A stretch of 64,000 nucleotides of DNA, taken from Streptomyces omiyaensis. Lineage in GTDB: Bacteria; Actinomycetota; Actinomycetes; Streptomycetales; Streptomycetaceae. How positions within the stretch are numbered: the first letter of the stretch is position 1; every line of letters begins with the position of its first letter. The stretch covers positions 124,001-188,000 of the forward strand of contig NZ_BMVV01000015.1 of NCBI RefSeq assembly GCF_014650895.1, given 5' to 3'. The translations under genes and the position numbers were made by a program. Positions 40,367 through 48,698 of this stretch are shown here, one piece after another. The notes beneath the pieces were generated by a model. The model searched no databases. It had not been told where the DNA came from and worked only from the letters and a program-made list of their open reading frames with translations.

Positions 40367-41569
40367 GACCATCGCCATGCCCTGGCCGCCGCCCACGCAC
40401 ATGGTCTCCAGGCCGAACTGCTTGTCGTGGAACTGGAGGCTGTTGATCAGGGTGCCGGTGATGCGGGCGCCGGTCATGCCGAAGGGGTGGCCGACGGCGA
40501 TGGCGCCGCCGTTGACGTTGACCTTGTCCAGGTCCAGGCCGAGGTCCTGGTAGGACGGGATGACCTGGGCGGCGAAGGCCTCGTTGATCTCGGCGAGGTC
40601 GATGTCGCCGATGGTCAGGCCGGCGCGCTTCAGGGCCTGCTTCGACGCCTCGACCGGGCCGAGGCCCATGATCTCGGGGGAGAGGCCGGAGACGCCGGTG
40701 GAGACGATCCGGGCCAGCGGGGTCAGGCCCAGCTCGCGCGCCTTGGTGTCGGACATGATGACGAGCGCGGCGGCGCCGTCGTTCAGCGGGCAGCAGTTGC
40801 CGGCGGTGACCAGGCCGTCGGGGCGGAAGACCGGCTTCAGGCCGGAGACGCCCTCCAGGGTGACGCCGGCGCGCGGGCCGTCGTCGGTGGAGACGACCGT
40901 CCCGTCCGGGAGGGTCACCGGGGTGATCTCGCGCTCCCAGAAGCCGTTCTTGATGGCCTGCTCGGCGAGGTTCTGCGAGCGGACGCCGAACTCGTCCATC
41001 TCCTGGCGGCTGATGCCCTTCCAGCGGGCGAGGTTCTCCGCGGTCTGGCCCATGGCGATGTACGCGTCGGGGACGAGGCCGTCCTCGCGCGGGTCGTGCC
41101 AGGAGGAGCCCTCGGAGGCGGCGACCTCGGCGGTGCGGGCCTCGGCGTCGGCGAAGAACGGGTTGTGCGTGTCCGGCAGGGAGTCCGAGTTGCCCTTCAC
41201 GAAGGAGGAGACCATCTCGACGCCGGCCGAGACGAAGACGTCGCCCTCGCCCGCCTTGATCGCGTGCAGCGCCATCCGCGAGGTCTGGAGCGAGGAGGAG
41301 CAGTAGCGGGTGACGGTGCAGCCCGGGAGGTGGTCCATGCCCATCTGCACCGCGACGATCCGGCCCAGGTTGTTGCCCTGCTCGCCGCCCGGGAGGCCGC
41401 AGCCCAGCATCAGGTCGTCGATGTCGCGCGGGTCCAGCTCGGGGACCTTGGCGAGCGCGGCCTGGATGATCGTGGCCGTGAGGTCGTCGGGGCGCAGGTC
41501 CTTCAGGGAGCCCTTGAAGGCCCGGCCGATGGGGGAACGGGCGGTCGAGACGATCACGGCTTCGGGCAT
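40349..41569 (-). CDS. Acetyl-CoA C-acyltransferase (thiolase)
   Basis: A 406-residue degradative-type thiolase that cleaves 3-ketoacyl-CoA in beta-oxidation. The acyl-carrying Cys is in TRYCSSSLQT near residue 90; NEAFAAQV, GGAIAVGHPFGMTGAR and the C-terminal CVGGGQGMAMV provide the other catalytic residues. ATG 41569 has GGAG at a suitable distance, whereas the GTG at 41572 would be too close. No hydratase/dehydrogenase subunit is adjacent. A TetR-type dyad upstream suggests control by a lipid-responsive repressor. Confidence 0.95.
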   Translation of the reverse strand: MPEAVIVSTARSPIGRAFKGSLKDLRPDDLTATIIQAALAKVPELDPRDIDDLMLGCGLPGGEQGNNLGRIVAVQMGMDHLPGCTVTRYCSSSLQTSRMALHAIKAGEGDVFVSAGVEMVSSFVKGNSDSLPDTHNPFFADAEARTAEVAASEGSSWHDPREDGLVPDAYIAMGQTAENLARWKGISRQEMDEFGVRSQNLAEQAIKNGFWEREITPVTLPDGTVVSTDDGPRAGVTLEGVSGLKPVFRPDGLVTAGNCCPLNDGAAALVIMSDTKARELGLTPLARIVSTGVSGLSPEIMGLGPVEASKQALKRAGLTIGDIDLAEINEAFAAQVIPSYQDLGLDLDKVNVNGGAIAVGHPFGMTGARITGTLINSLQFHDKQFGLETMCVGGGQGMAMVIERLS

Positions 41570-41668
41570 CACGGCTCCAGGGGGCTGGTGGCGGTCGGAC
41601 TCCTTGGGAAGTTACCCGCACGTACCGGGCGGGGTCACCGGGATCGGCGTGTGATGCGGACCTCTTTT

Positions 41669-41684
41669 CTAAGCGCTTGCTCAG
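41669..41684 (-). promoter_or_regulatory. TetR-type dyad upstream of the thiolase gene
   Basis: CTAAGC-GCTT-GCTCAG is a 6-4-6 inverted repeat with one mismatch, 100 bp before the thiolase start. The reverse strand, AGCAAGCGCTTAGA, resembles the KstR2 operator AnCAAGnnCTTGnT with two changes. It overlaps the stop of the upstream gene. Confidence 0.5.
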
Positions 41685-42745
41685 GTGCGCGGCGCATCCT
41701 GCGGCAGCGGCTCCCCACGGCCCCCGTGCGCCCCCTCCGCGGCCCCGGCGGGGCCCCGGGGCTCCGCCGCGTCCGCCTCCGCCGCCTCCGTCAGCCGCCG
41801 CCGGCGCCGGTGCTTCAGGAGCGCCCACGGGGCCCGGACCCCGGTCACCTCGGTGCCCGCCTGCTTCACCGCCTCGGCCGCGGCCTTCGCCACCGGCAGC
41901 ACGTCCTCGCTGCGGCCCGGCTCCAGGCGGTCCGGTTCCGGCCACACGCCGAGCGAGGCGCACAGGGTCGGCAGCACCGCCATCGCCGCCGTCGCGTACC
42001 CCTCCGCCGACGGGTGGAAGAGGTCCACCCCGAACATCTCCCGCGGGTTCGCCGCGAACTCCGGGCCGAGCAGGTCGCCCAGCGACACCGTCCGCCCGCC
42101 CTGCTCCACCACCACGATCGTCTGCGCCGCCGCCAGCTGCCGCGAGGCCCGCCGGGCCAGCCAGCGCAGCGGCTGGTAGACCGGCTCGATGGTGCCCAGA
42201 TCCGGGCAGGTGCCGACGACCACCTCCGCCCCGGCCGTGCGCAGCCGCCGCACCGCCGCCGCCAGGAGCCGCACCGACTCCGTCGCCGGCATCCGGTGCG
42301 TCACGTCGTTCGCCCCGATCATGATCACGCAGACGTCCGGCGGGCCCAGCGGCTGCGCGAGCAGCAGCGACACCTGACGCTCCAGGTCGTCCGAGCGGGC
42401 GCCCGACAGCGCCACGTTCCGCAGCGCCACCGGGCGCTCCGCGACCGCCGCCAGCCCCGAGGCGAGCAGCGCGCCCGGCGTCTGACCCGCCCGGCGCACA
42501 CCCTGGCCGGCCGCCGTGGAATCACCCAGAAGGGCCAGCCGCAGGGGGTCCTCCGTGCCGAACGCCCTCCCGTACAGCCCGTCCGCGGCCGGCGGCAGCG
42601 GGGCCGTCCCCGTGCCCACCGTCCGCTTCGCGAGCTGCGCCTCCGCCAGCACGACCCCCACCGCGGCCACGCCGATCAGGCCGATGCTCCCGCCGCCGTA
42701 CGCCGCTCCCGCCGCGATCCGGCGCGCCACCCTCGCCCTGGACAT
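41681..42745 (-). CDS. SGNH/GDSL hydrolase with N-terminal membrane anchor
   Basis: A 354-residue esterase-like protein. A hydrophobic segment (AAYGGGSIGLIGVAAVGVVLAEAQL) at residues ~12-37 acts as anchor or signal. The SGNH blocks are LALLGDSTAAGQG (Ser), VALSGARSDDL (Gly), VIMIGANDVTHR (Asn) and DLFHPSAEGYA (Asp/His), all present. The last ~70 residues are a disordered, charged tail. It may deacylate lipids or surface polysaccharide. ATG 42745 is preferred to GTG 42757, which would overlap the AAGGAGG sequence. Confidence 0.88.
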   Translation of the reverse strand: MSRARVARRIAAGAAYGGGSIGLIGVAAVGVVLAEAQLAKRTVGTGTAPLPPAADGLYGRAFGTEDPLRLALLGDSTAAGQGVRRAGQTPGALLASGLAAVAERPVALRNVALSGARSDDLERQVSLLLAQPLGPPDVCVIMIGANDVTHRMPATESVRLLAAAVRRLRTAGAEVVVGTCPDLGTIEPVYQPLRWLARRASRQLAAAQTIVVVEQGGRTVSLGDLLGPEFAANPREMFGVDLFHPSAEGYATAAMAVLPTLCASLGVWPEPDRLEPGRSEDVLPVAKAAAEAVKQAGTEVTGVRAPWALLKHRRRRRLTEAAEADAAEPRGPAGAAEGAHGGRGEPLPQDAPRT

Positions 42746-42875
42746 CGGGGGCGTCACCTCCTTCGAGCCGTACAGGTCCTCACGTCCTTCAAGCCGTTCA
42801 GGGTCTAACTGCCCCGAAAGGCGTCCCGACTACGCATACGCTGGCCACACCATTACGGAGACCCCGGAGAACACG

Positions 42876-44264
42876 GTGCAATTCCACGACTCGATGATCA
42901 GCCTCGTCGGCAACACCCCGCTGGTGAAGCTCAACAACGTGACGGCAGGCATTCAGGCCACCGTCCTCGCCAAGGTCGAGTACTTCAACCCCGGCGGGTC
43001 GGTCAAGGACCGCATCGCCCTGCGCATGATCGAGGCGGCCGAGCAGAGCGGCGAGCTGAAGCCCGGCGGCACCATCGTCGAGCCCACGTCCGGCAACACC
43101 GGCGTCGGCCTGGCGATCGTGGCCCAGCAGAAGGGCTACAAGTGCATCTTCGTCTGCCCGGACAAGGTGTCCCTCGACAAGATCAACGTGCTGCGGGCCT
43201 ACGGTGCCGAGGTCGTCGTCTGCCCCACCGCCGTCGATCCGGAGCACCCGGACTCGTACTACAACGTCTCGGACCGGCTCGTCCGCGAGACCCCCGGCGC
43301 CTGGAAGCCCGACCAGTACTCCAACCCGAACAACCCCCGCTCGCACTACGAGACCACCGGTCCCGAGCTGTGGGAGCAGACCGAGGGGAAGATCACCCAC
43401 TTCGTGGCGGGCGTCGGCACCGGCGGCACCATCTCCGGCACCGGCAACTACCTCAAGGAGGCCAGCGGCGGGACCGTCAAGGTCATCGGCGCCGACCCCG
43501 AGGGCTCCGTCTACTCCGGCGGCTCCGGCCGTCCGTACCTGGTCGAGGGCGTCGGCGAGGACTTCTGGCCCACCGCCTACGACCGGAACGTCACCGACCG
43601 GATCGTCGCGGTGTCCGACAAGGACTCCTTCCAGATGACCCGGCGCCTCGCCAAGGAGGAGGGCCTGCTCGTCGGCGGCTCCTGCGGCATGGCCGTGGTC
43701 GCCGCCCTGGAGGTCGCCCGCGAGCTGGGCCCCGACGACGTCGTCGTCGTCCTGCTGCCGGACTCCGGCCGCGGCTACATGTCGAAGATCTTCAACGACG
43801 AGTGGATGGCCGACTACGGCTTCCTGGAGTCCACCGCCACCGCCACCGTCGCCGACGTCCTGCGCCACAAGGACGAGGGCGGCCTGCCCTCCCTCGTCCA
43901 CATGCACCCGGACGAGACCGTCGGCCAGGCCATCGAGGTGCTGCGCGAGTACGGCGTCTCCCAGATGCCGATCGTGAAGCCCGGCGCCGGCCACCCCGAC
44001 GTGATGGCCGCCGAGGTCATCGGCTCGGTCGTGGAGCGGGAGCTCCTGGACCACCTCTTCACCCAGAAGGCGCAGCTGGAGGACCCGCTGGAGGGCCACA
44101 TGTCCGCGCCGCTGCCGCAGGTCGGCTCGGGCGAGCCGGTCGCCGACCTGATGTCGGTCCTCGGCGGCGCCGACGCCGCGATCGTCCTGGTCGAGGGCAA
44201 GCCCACCGGCGTCGTCAGCCGCCAGGACCTGCTCGCCTTCCTGGCCGGCGGCGGTTCGAAGTAG
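42876..44264 (+). CDS. cbs: Cystathionine beta-synthase
   Basis: A 462-residue PLP enzyme that condenses serine with homocysteine in reverse transsulfuration. The catalytic domain (~1-330) has the PLP Lys in NPGGSVKDRIAL, the substrate loop TSGNTG, and GVGTGGTISGTGNYLK for phosphate binding. Two CBS domains (~340-460: MHPDETVGQAIEVLREYGVSQMPIV and SGEPVADLMSVLGGADAAIVLVEG) probably sense an adenosyl ligand. GTG 42876 follows GGAGA. No cystathionine lyase is adjacent in the window. Confidence 0.93.
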   Translation: MQFHDSMISLVGNTPLVKLNNVTAGIQATVLAKVEYFNPGGSVKDRIALRMIEAAEQSGELKPGGTIVEPTSGNTGVGLAIVAQQKGYKCIFVCPDKVSLDKINVLRAYGAEVVVCPTAVDPEHPDSYYNVSDRLVRETPGAWKPDQYSNPNNPRSHYETTGPELWEQTEGKITHFVAGVGTGGTISGTGNYLKEASGGTVKVIGADPEGSVYSGGSGRPYLVEGVGEDFWPTAYDRNVTDRIVAVSDKDSFQMTRRLAKEEGLLVGGSCGMAVVAALEVARELGPDDVVVVLLPDSGRGYMSKIFNDEWMADYGFLESTATATVADVLRHKDEGGLPSLVHMHPDETVGQAIEVLREYGVSQMPIVKPGAGHPDVMAAEVIGSVVERELLDHLFTQKAQLEDPLEGHMSAPLPQVGSGEPVADLMSVLGGADAAIVLVEGKPTGVVSRQDLLAFLAGGGSK

Positions 44265-44461
44265 CACCCCGCCGGGGGCGGCGGGTGCGCGCGGGGGCGT
44301 TCGCGCAAACGGTACGAGCGCGTCACGTCCACGCAGCACCCGCTTAACACGCCTCCGGCAGAGTGTTCCTCGTCGGCGTCACAGAACTTCCGGAGCGGCT
44401 CCCGGACCTCTGAAGACGCCGCGGACGCGGAGACCGGCCCTGACCCGGGCCCGTGTCCCCC

Positions 44462-44514
44462 GCGGGGACCGCCGTCGTCCCGCCCCCCAGCGATGGGGGT
44501 GCGGCGGTCCCCGC
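44462..44514. terminator. Bidirectional terminator with 13-bp perfect outer stem
   Basis: GCGGGGACCGCCG (44462-44474) pairs exactly with CGGCGGTCCCCGC (44502-44514). An inner C5/G5 stem (around 44483-44498) closes the loop. It lies between convergent genes ending at 44264 and 44624. Confidence 0.8.
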
Positions 44515-44530
44515 GCCACCTTCCTCCCGG

Positions 44531-44616
44531 CCCGGAGCGCCCCTGTCCGGAGCGCCCACGGCCCGGAACCCTCCCGCCCGGAGCGACCCGGTCCGGAGCG
44601 CCCCGGTCCGGAGCGC
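44531..44616. repeat. Degenerate tandem CCGGAGCGCC repeats after the lipoprotein stop
   Basis: At least five copies of CCGGAGCG followed by CCC, CGC or ACC occur at 12-25 bp intervals between the hairpin and the minus-strand stop at 44624. The remainder of 44265-44461 holds no clear feature. Confidence 0.6.
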
Positions 44617-44623
44617 GTCCGGA

Positions 44624-45376
44624 TCAGAGCTGGGTGATCGGCCGCATCGCCAGGCCCTCGGTGCCGGCCCAGCCGTTCACCCGCGCCGCGTCGTCGACCG
44701 AGATCGTGCCGAGGCCGCCGGGCAGGTCGAAGACGAGCGTGCCGCGCAGCTCGGTGCCCTCGCCGGCGACCAGGGTCGCCGTGAAGCGGTCGGACCGGTC
44801 GTACTCGGCCTCGCCGCCCTCGTCGTTCCCGAAGGCGTACAGGCCCGCGTAGGCCTTGCCGCCGCCCTCGACGACGACGGGCTCGGAGTCCGGCTCGCCG
44901 AGCGTCTCGACGATCGGGGCGTCGTCGCCCGCCTCGAGCCGCAGGATCGGCGCCTCGTTGAGGACGCACGGCGTCTTCGAGCCGTTGGTGACCGTCAGCA
45001 GGAAGTGGCGGGGGGTCTCCCCGGCCGGGTCCTGGAGCTCGACCGCGGTGGTGAGCCCGTCGGCCTCGCAGTCGGCGTACTCCGTGCCGTTGCCGCCGCC
45101 GGTCTCGCCGCTGTCCCCGGTCCCCGTGGCCGACGGGCTGCCGCCGCCGGTGCCGGAGTCGCCCGTGGGCGCGGTGGCCTCCGGCGTGCTCCCGCCGGCC
45201 GACGCGGAGCCCGAGGGGGCGGCCGCCGACGGGGCGGTCGCGCTCGGTCCGGCGGCGGCCGGCTCGTCGCCCTGGCAGGCGGTGGTCGTCAGCAGGGCCG
45301 CGACCGCCGCCGCGCCCAGGACGGCGCCGCGCACGCGCCGCCGCGGTGAACCGGCTCTCGTCGTCCTCGCGTTCAT
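44624..45376 (-). CDS. DUF4232-domain lipoprotein
   Basis: A 250-residue predicted lipoprotein. The Arg-rich start, hydrophobic AVLGAAAVAALL and lipobox TTTAC near residue 34 are followed by an ~80-residue Ser/Gly/Thr/Pro linker. The C-terminal ~130 residues form a DUF4232-like beta domain: HFLLTVTNGSKTPCVLNEAPILRLE contains the typical NxSxxPC motif, with a second Cys at YADCEADG likely to pair with it. Function unknown, extracellular. Confidence 0.82.
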   Translation of the reverse strand: MNARTTRAGSPRRRVRGAVLGAAAVAALLTTTACQGDEPAAAGPSATAPSAAAPSGSASAGGSTPEATAPTGDSGTGGGSPSATGTGDSGETGGGNGTEYADCEADGLTTAVELQDPAGETPRHFLLTVTNGSKTPCVLNEAPILRLEAGDDAPIVETLGEPDSEPVVVEGGGKAYAGLYAFGNDEGGEAEYDRSDRFTATLVAGEGTELRGTLVFDLPGGLGTISVDDAARVNGWAGTEGLAMRPITQL

Positions 45377-45560
45377 GTCGATCCCTCTTCCCCCGTGACC
45401 GGCCCGGAGCCGGTCGTCACGTCTGCGACACGGCTATTGTTGCCACGCGGGGGAGCCGGTTCACCGGCCTCCGCCGTTTGTTACAGCCCCCGCACGATTC
45501 GGATGTCCGGGCGTGACCGCGCCCGCCCGTCCGCCGCTCCCTCCCCGCCCCGCACCCCCT

Positions 45561-45578
45561 CTGCATATCCTTATGCAG
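45561..45578 (+). promoter_or_regulatory. Inverted repeat over the -10 of the RpiR gene
   Basis: CTGCATA-TCCT-TATGCAG is a perfect 7-4-7 dyad, 36 bp before ATG 45614. It contains a -10-like TATCCT (45566-45571), so a bound regulator, plausibly the RpiR product itself, would block polymerase. Confidence 0.55.
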
Positions 45579-45613
45579 ACAGGGTCAGGGATGAATGGAT
45601 GAAGGGGGACGGC

Positions 45614-46462
45614 ATGAGCGACAGCCCGGCCGGGCGGCTCCAGGCGCTCTTCGAGGGGCACCGGCTCACGCCCACGCAGCGGCGGATCGCCCACTGCATG
45701 GTCCGGCGGGCCGCCGACGCGCCCTTCCTCTCCAGCGTCGAGCTCGCCGAGCTCGCCGGCGTCAGCCAGCCCTCCGTGACCCGCTTCGCGGTCGCCCTCG
45801 GCTTCGACGGCTACCCGGCGCTCCGCCGGCACCTGCGGGAGGTCGCGCCGCCCGAGCGGCCGGCCGCCGCCCCGGGGGAGGACGCCGGGCACAACGAGTA
45901 CCAGCAGGCCGTCCTCGCCGAGATCGAGAACCTCCGGCACCTCGCCGGGCTGCTCGCCGACCCCGCGCCGGTGGAGCGCGCCGGACGGCTGCTCGCCGCC
46001 TCGCGGCCGCTGCCCGTCCTCGGTCTGCGCGCCGCCTCCTCGCAGGCCCGCGGCTTCGCCTACTTCGCCGCCAAGGTGCACCCGGACGTGCGGCTGCTCG
46101 ACGAGGGCGGTTCGATGCTCGACGACCGGATCGACGCGGCCGTCCGGGCCGGGGCCACCGCGCTGCTCTGCTTCGCGCTGCCCCGGCACCCGCGGGAGGT
46201 CGTCGAGGCGCTGGAGTACGCGCGGACGGCCGGGCTCACCGTGGTGACCGTGGCCGACTCCGCCTTCGCGCCCGTCGCCGCCCACTCCGACCTGCTCATC
46301 CCGGCCGCCGTCGGCACCGGGCTCGCCTTCGACACCGCCTGTGCCCCGATGCTGCTCGGCCGGGTCCTGCTGGAGGCCATGGCGGACGAGCTGCCGGACG
46401 CCCAGGCGCGCCTGGAGCGCTTCGACGCGAAGGCGGCGGAGCGGGGGCTCTTCGTGGAGTGA
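45614..46462 (+). CDS. MurR/RpiR-family transcriptional regulator
   Basis: A 282-residue regulator. The N-terminal HTH_6 domain (LTPTQRRIAHCMVRRAADAPFLSSVELAELAGVSQPSVTRFAVALGFDGYPALRRHL) is followed by a SIS sugar-phosphate-binding domain (~120-255: PVLGLRAASSQARGFAYFAAKV, LLCFALPRHPREVVEALEYARTAGLTVVTVADS). Such proteins sense phosphosugars. No sugar gene is next to it; ATG 45614 was chosen, with an in-frame ATG at 45599 possible. It converges on the Roadblock cluster. Confidence 0.92.
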   Translation: MSDSPAGRLQALFEGHRLTPTQRRIAHCMVRRAADAPFLSSVELAELAGVSQPSVTRFAVALGFDGYPALRRHLREVAPPERPAAAPGEDAGHNEYQQAVLAEIENLRHLAGLLADPAPVERAGRLLAASRPLPVLGLRAASSQARGFAYFAAKVHPDVRLLDEGGSMLDDRIDAAVRAGATALLCFALPRHPREVVEALEYARTAGLTVVTVADSAFAPVAAHSDLLIPAAVGTGLAFDTACAPMLLGRVLLEAMADELPDAQARLERFDAKAAERGLFVE

Positions 46463-46472
46463 GCCGGCGGGG

Positions 46473-46844
46473 TCAGACGTCCAGCTCGGCCTCGATCTTC
46501 TTCAGCTGGTGGCGGGCCATCGCCAGGTTGGCCCGGTCCTTGGCCAGCGCCAGGTAGAGGAAGAGGCCGTTGCTGCCGCGGGACTTGAGCAGCCGGATGA
46601 GGTGGTACTGGCTGCCGAGGGTGATGAGGATGTCCTCGATCTCCTCCTGGATGCCCAGCATCTCCATCGTCCGCACCTTGGCGCGGACCACGTCGGTGTT
46701 GCCCGCCGCGGCCACGGTCAGGTCCAGGTCCTTGCCGCCGCCGAGGGTGCCGAGGGCCATGCCGCTGGTGTAGTCGACGAGGGCCGCGCCGATGAAGCCC
46801 TCGATCGAGGAGGCTTCCTTCAGGGAGGTCTCGGTGTTCGCCAT
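46473..46844 (-). CDS. Roadblock/LC7-like protein (third of cluster)
   Basis: A 123-residue single-domain protein: SIEGFIGAALVDYTSGMALGTLGGG, then NTDVVRAKVRTMEMLG, EIEDILITLGSQYHLIRLLK and FLYLALAKDRANLAMARHQLKKIE. It aligns by eye with the product of the first gene in the cluster, so the two are paralogues. Roadblock proteins normally modulate small Ras-like GTPases. ATG 46844 follows GAAGGAAG by nine bases. No GTPase, kinase or DUF742 gene of the conservon type is adjacent. Confidence 0.85.
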   Translation of the reverse strand: MANTETSLKEASSIEGFIGAALVDYTSGMALGTLGGGKDLDLTVAAAGNTDVVRAKVRTMEMLGIQEEIEDILITLGSQYHLIRLLKSRGSNGLFLYLALAKDRANLAMARHQLKKIEAELDV

Positions 46845-46923
46845 GGTGTGCCACTTCCTTCTTCTGTGCGTGTGACGGGTGTCGGGTGGGGGAACGGCCG
46901 CCTCGCGGGGCCGGACCGGTGGA

Positions 46924-47316
46924 TCAGACGAGGTCCCTGCGCTCCAGTGCGCCGTCGACGAGGTCGCCGATGCGGAGGCTGGAGCGACGGGCCTCCAGGT
47001 GGAGCCGGCCCACGTTGATGCGGGGCTCGGCGAGCAGGGTGAGGACGGCGGAGCCGCCCGCGGCGTAGGTGGCCACGTAGCCGGCCTCGCCGCGGACGAG
47101 CAGCTCCCGGAAGCCGCCCTGGCCGGTGGATTCGGTCAGCCGCCGGCCGACGCCGAGCGCGGCGGCGGTCAGCGCGGCGACGCTCTCGGCGGCGCCGTCC
47201 ACGGTGTCGTGGGCGAGCACCAGCCCGTCGGCGCTGGCCGCGAGCGCCCCGGTGAGCTGGGGCAGCCGGGCGCGCAGGCGTCTGAGCTCGCCGAGCACCT
47301 CTGCTTCGGCTGTCAT
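46924..47316 (-). CDS. Roadblock/LC7-domain protein (second of cluster)
   Basis: A 130-residue protein whose pattern is closer to conservon CvnB-type Roadblock proteins: LTGALAASADGLVLAHDTVDGAAESVAALTAAALGVGRRL, then GGFRELLVRGEAGYVATYAAGGSAVLTLLAEPRINVGRLHLEARR. ATG 47316 has GAGGAG seven bases before it, and a longer in-frame start at 47361 is not supported. It is 41 bp after the DUF4388-like gene and 79 bp before the third Roadblock gene. Confidence 0.85.
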   Translation of the reverse strand: MTAEAEVLGELRRLRARLPQLTGALAASADGLVLAHDTVDGAAESVAALTAAALGVGRRLTESTGQGGFRELLVRGEAGYVATYAAGGSAVLTLLAEPRINVGRLHLEARRSSLRIGDLVDGALERRDLV

Positions 47317-47357
47317 CAACTGTCTCCTCTCGGCGCGCAGGCGCAGAGCACGCCTCA

Positions 47358-48125
47358 TCACAGGTGTGCCTCCAGGGCGTCACGGAGCCGGCGCAGCAGG
47401 GCGATGTCGGGGTCGGACACCGGGGGGACCGGAGACCACTCCGGGGGCGGCGGTGGGGGGGTGGCGTCGGGGGCCGCGTCGAGCGGGGTCTCGACGAGTC
47501 CGGCGGCGGCGAGCCTGCGGACGTCGAGGAGGGTGTGGAAGGCGGGGCGGCCGAGGACCCGGGCCAGCTCGGCGGGGGTGCGGACCCCGTCGGCGGCGGC
47601 GAGCAGGGCCCTGCGGCGGGCGCCCACGCCCTGGCCGGGGGCGGCGGGGCGGGGCACGACGGGGGCGCTGTCGACGGAGGCGTACGGCCAGACGGCGTCG
47701 AGGAGTTCGCGGCGGCGGAGGGTCTCGCGCTCGACGGCCTCGGCGGAGACCGGGCGGACCGTGCCGAACCAGTGCCCGACGCCGTACCGGAAGCGGGTGG
47801 GGCCACTGGTGGGGGAGAGGGCGAAGAAGGCGGCGTCGAAGACGGCGCCGAGGTGGCATATCTCCAGCTCTCCGTCGCGCAGCCGTCCGCTGTCGACGAG
47901 GAAGCGGCCGACGGCGCGGTGGGCTCCGGCCCGGTCGACGGCCTCGTCCCAGTTCTCCCGGGGGAGCCGGCCCGCGGTGGTGAGGAGGACGTCCATGCCG
48001 GGGGAGGCGGGGCTCTCGGCGTGCACCACCCGGCCGTCGACGAGGTAGAGGGTGCCGTGGTCGCGGAGCAGGGCGCCGGTGGCCCGCTCCGCCGCGAGCC
48101 GCACGAGCATGGGGGAGACGCTCAT
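47358..48125 (-). CDS. DUF4388-like protein of the Roadblock cluster
   Basis: A 255-residue protein. Its N-terminal part (LVRLAAERATGALLRDHGTLYLVDGRVVHAESPASPGMDVLL) resembles the DUF4388/PATAN module found in bacterial signalling proteins, and GRFLVDSGRLRDGELE follows the same family logic. The C-terminal ~100 residues (RRRALLAAADGVRTPAELARVLGRPAFHTLLDVRRLAAAGLVE) look like a winged helix, then a Pro-rich stretch. ATG 48125 overlaps the stop of the upstream Roadblock gene (ATGA), so they are translationally coupled. Confidence 0.78.
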   Translation of the reverse strand: MSVSPMLVRLAAERATGALLRDHGTLYLVDGRVVHAESPASPGMDVLLTTAGRLPRENWDEAVDRAGAHRAVGRFLVDSGRLRDGELEICHLGAVFDAAFFALSPTSGPTRFRYGVGHWFGTVRPVSAEAVERETLRRRELLDAVWPYASVDSAPVVPRPAAPGQGVGARRRALLAAADGVRTPAELARVLGRPAFHTLLDVRRLAAAGLVETPLDAAPDATPPPPPPEWSPVPPVSDPDIALLRRLRDALEAHL

Positions 48126-48526
48126 CCCAGGACCAGTTTTTCGGCGAGGTCGCCGAGGCGTATGCGGGCGAGGGCGAGGTTGCCGGTGTCGCGGTCGAGC
48201 CAGAGGTGGAGGAAGACGCTGCTGTCGAAGGAGGTCCGGACGAAGCGTATGACGTGGTAGCCGGCGCGGGTGGTGACGATCAGGTCCTCGACGGGCGGCA
48301 CGCCCCCGTCCTCGGCCGGCGGTTCCTCCGCGGCGGCGGTGAAGGAGTCGAACTCGGCTGCGGCGCGAGCGAGTTCGGCGGTCTCGGCGGCGGTCGTCTC
48401 GTGGTCGCCGACCGGCGACTCGCCCGCGGTCCCGAGTGCGAGGCCGCTGTTCCAGTCGACCAGGGAGGCACCGCGAGCACCCGGCAGGGTCATGGCCTCC
48501 ATGAGGCACTCGTCGATTCCGGGCAC
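48122..48526 (-). CDS. Roadblock/LC7-like protein (first of cluster)
   Basis: A 134-residue Roadblock-type protein with a Glu/Ala-rich insert of ~25 residues (EFDSFTAAAEEPPAEDGG) in the middle of the domain, absent from its paralogue at 46473. Shared blocks are GASLVDWNSGLALGTAG, VEDLIVTTRAGYHVIRFV and FLHLWLDRDTGNLALARIRL. GTG 48526 follows a strong GGGAGGGGAG by five bases, which decides the start against an upstream frame. It leads the minus-strand cluster. Confidence 0.8.
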   Translation of the reverse strand: MPGIDECLMEAMTLPGARGASLVDWNSGLALGTAGESPVGDHETTAAETAELARAAAEFDSFTAAAEEPPAEDGGVPPVEDLIVTTRAGYHVIRFVRTSFDSSVFLHLWLDRDTGNLALARIRLGDLAEKLVLG

Positions 48527-48698
48527 GCGGGCTCCCCTCCCGATACGGCGTGCGAGCAACGGCAGTGACGGTGACGTTACTGAACGGCGTGGCCCGCGGA
48601 GGGGGTTCTGGCATTTTCCATCGGAACATGCCCACAGGAGGCCGGAATTGACCGACGATGGAGGGTGGAGCCCCGGGCGGAGGGCGTCCCGGGCCGGG

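Noticed and set aside
48122..48526. Roadblock cluster as a Streptomyces conservon (cvnABCD)
   Set aside because: Neither the histidine kinase, the DUF742 protein nor the GTPase of a conservon is present.
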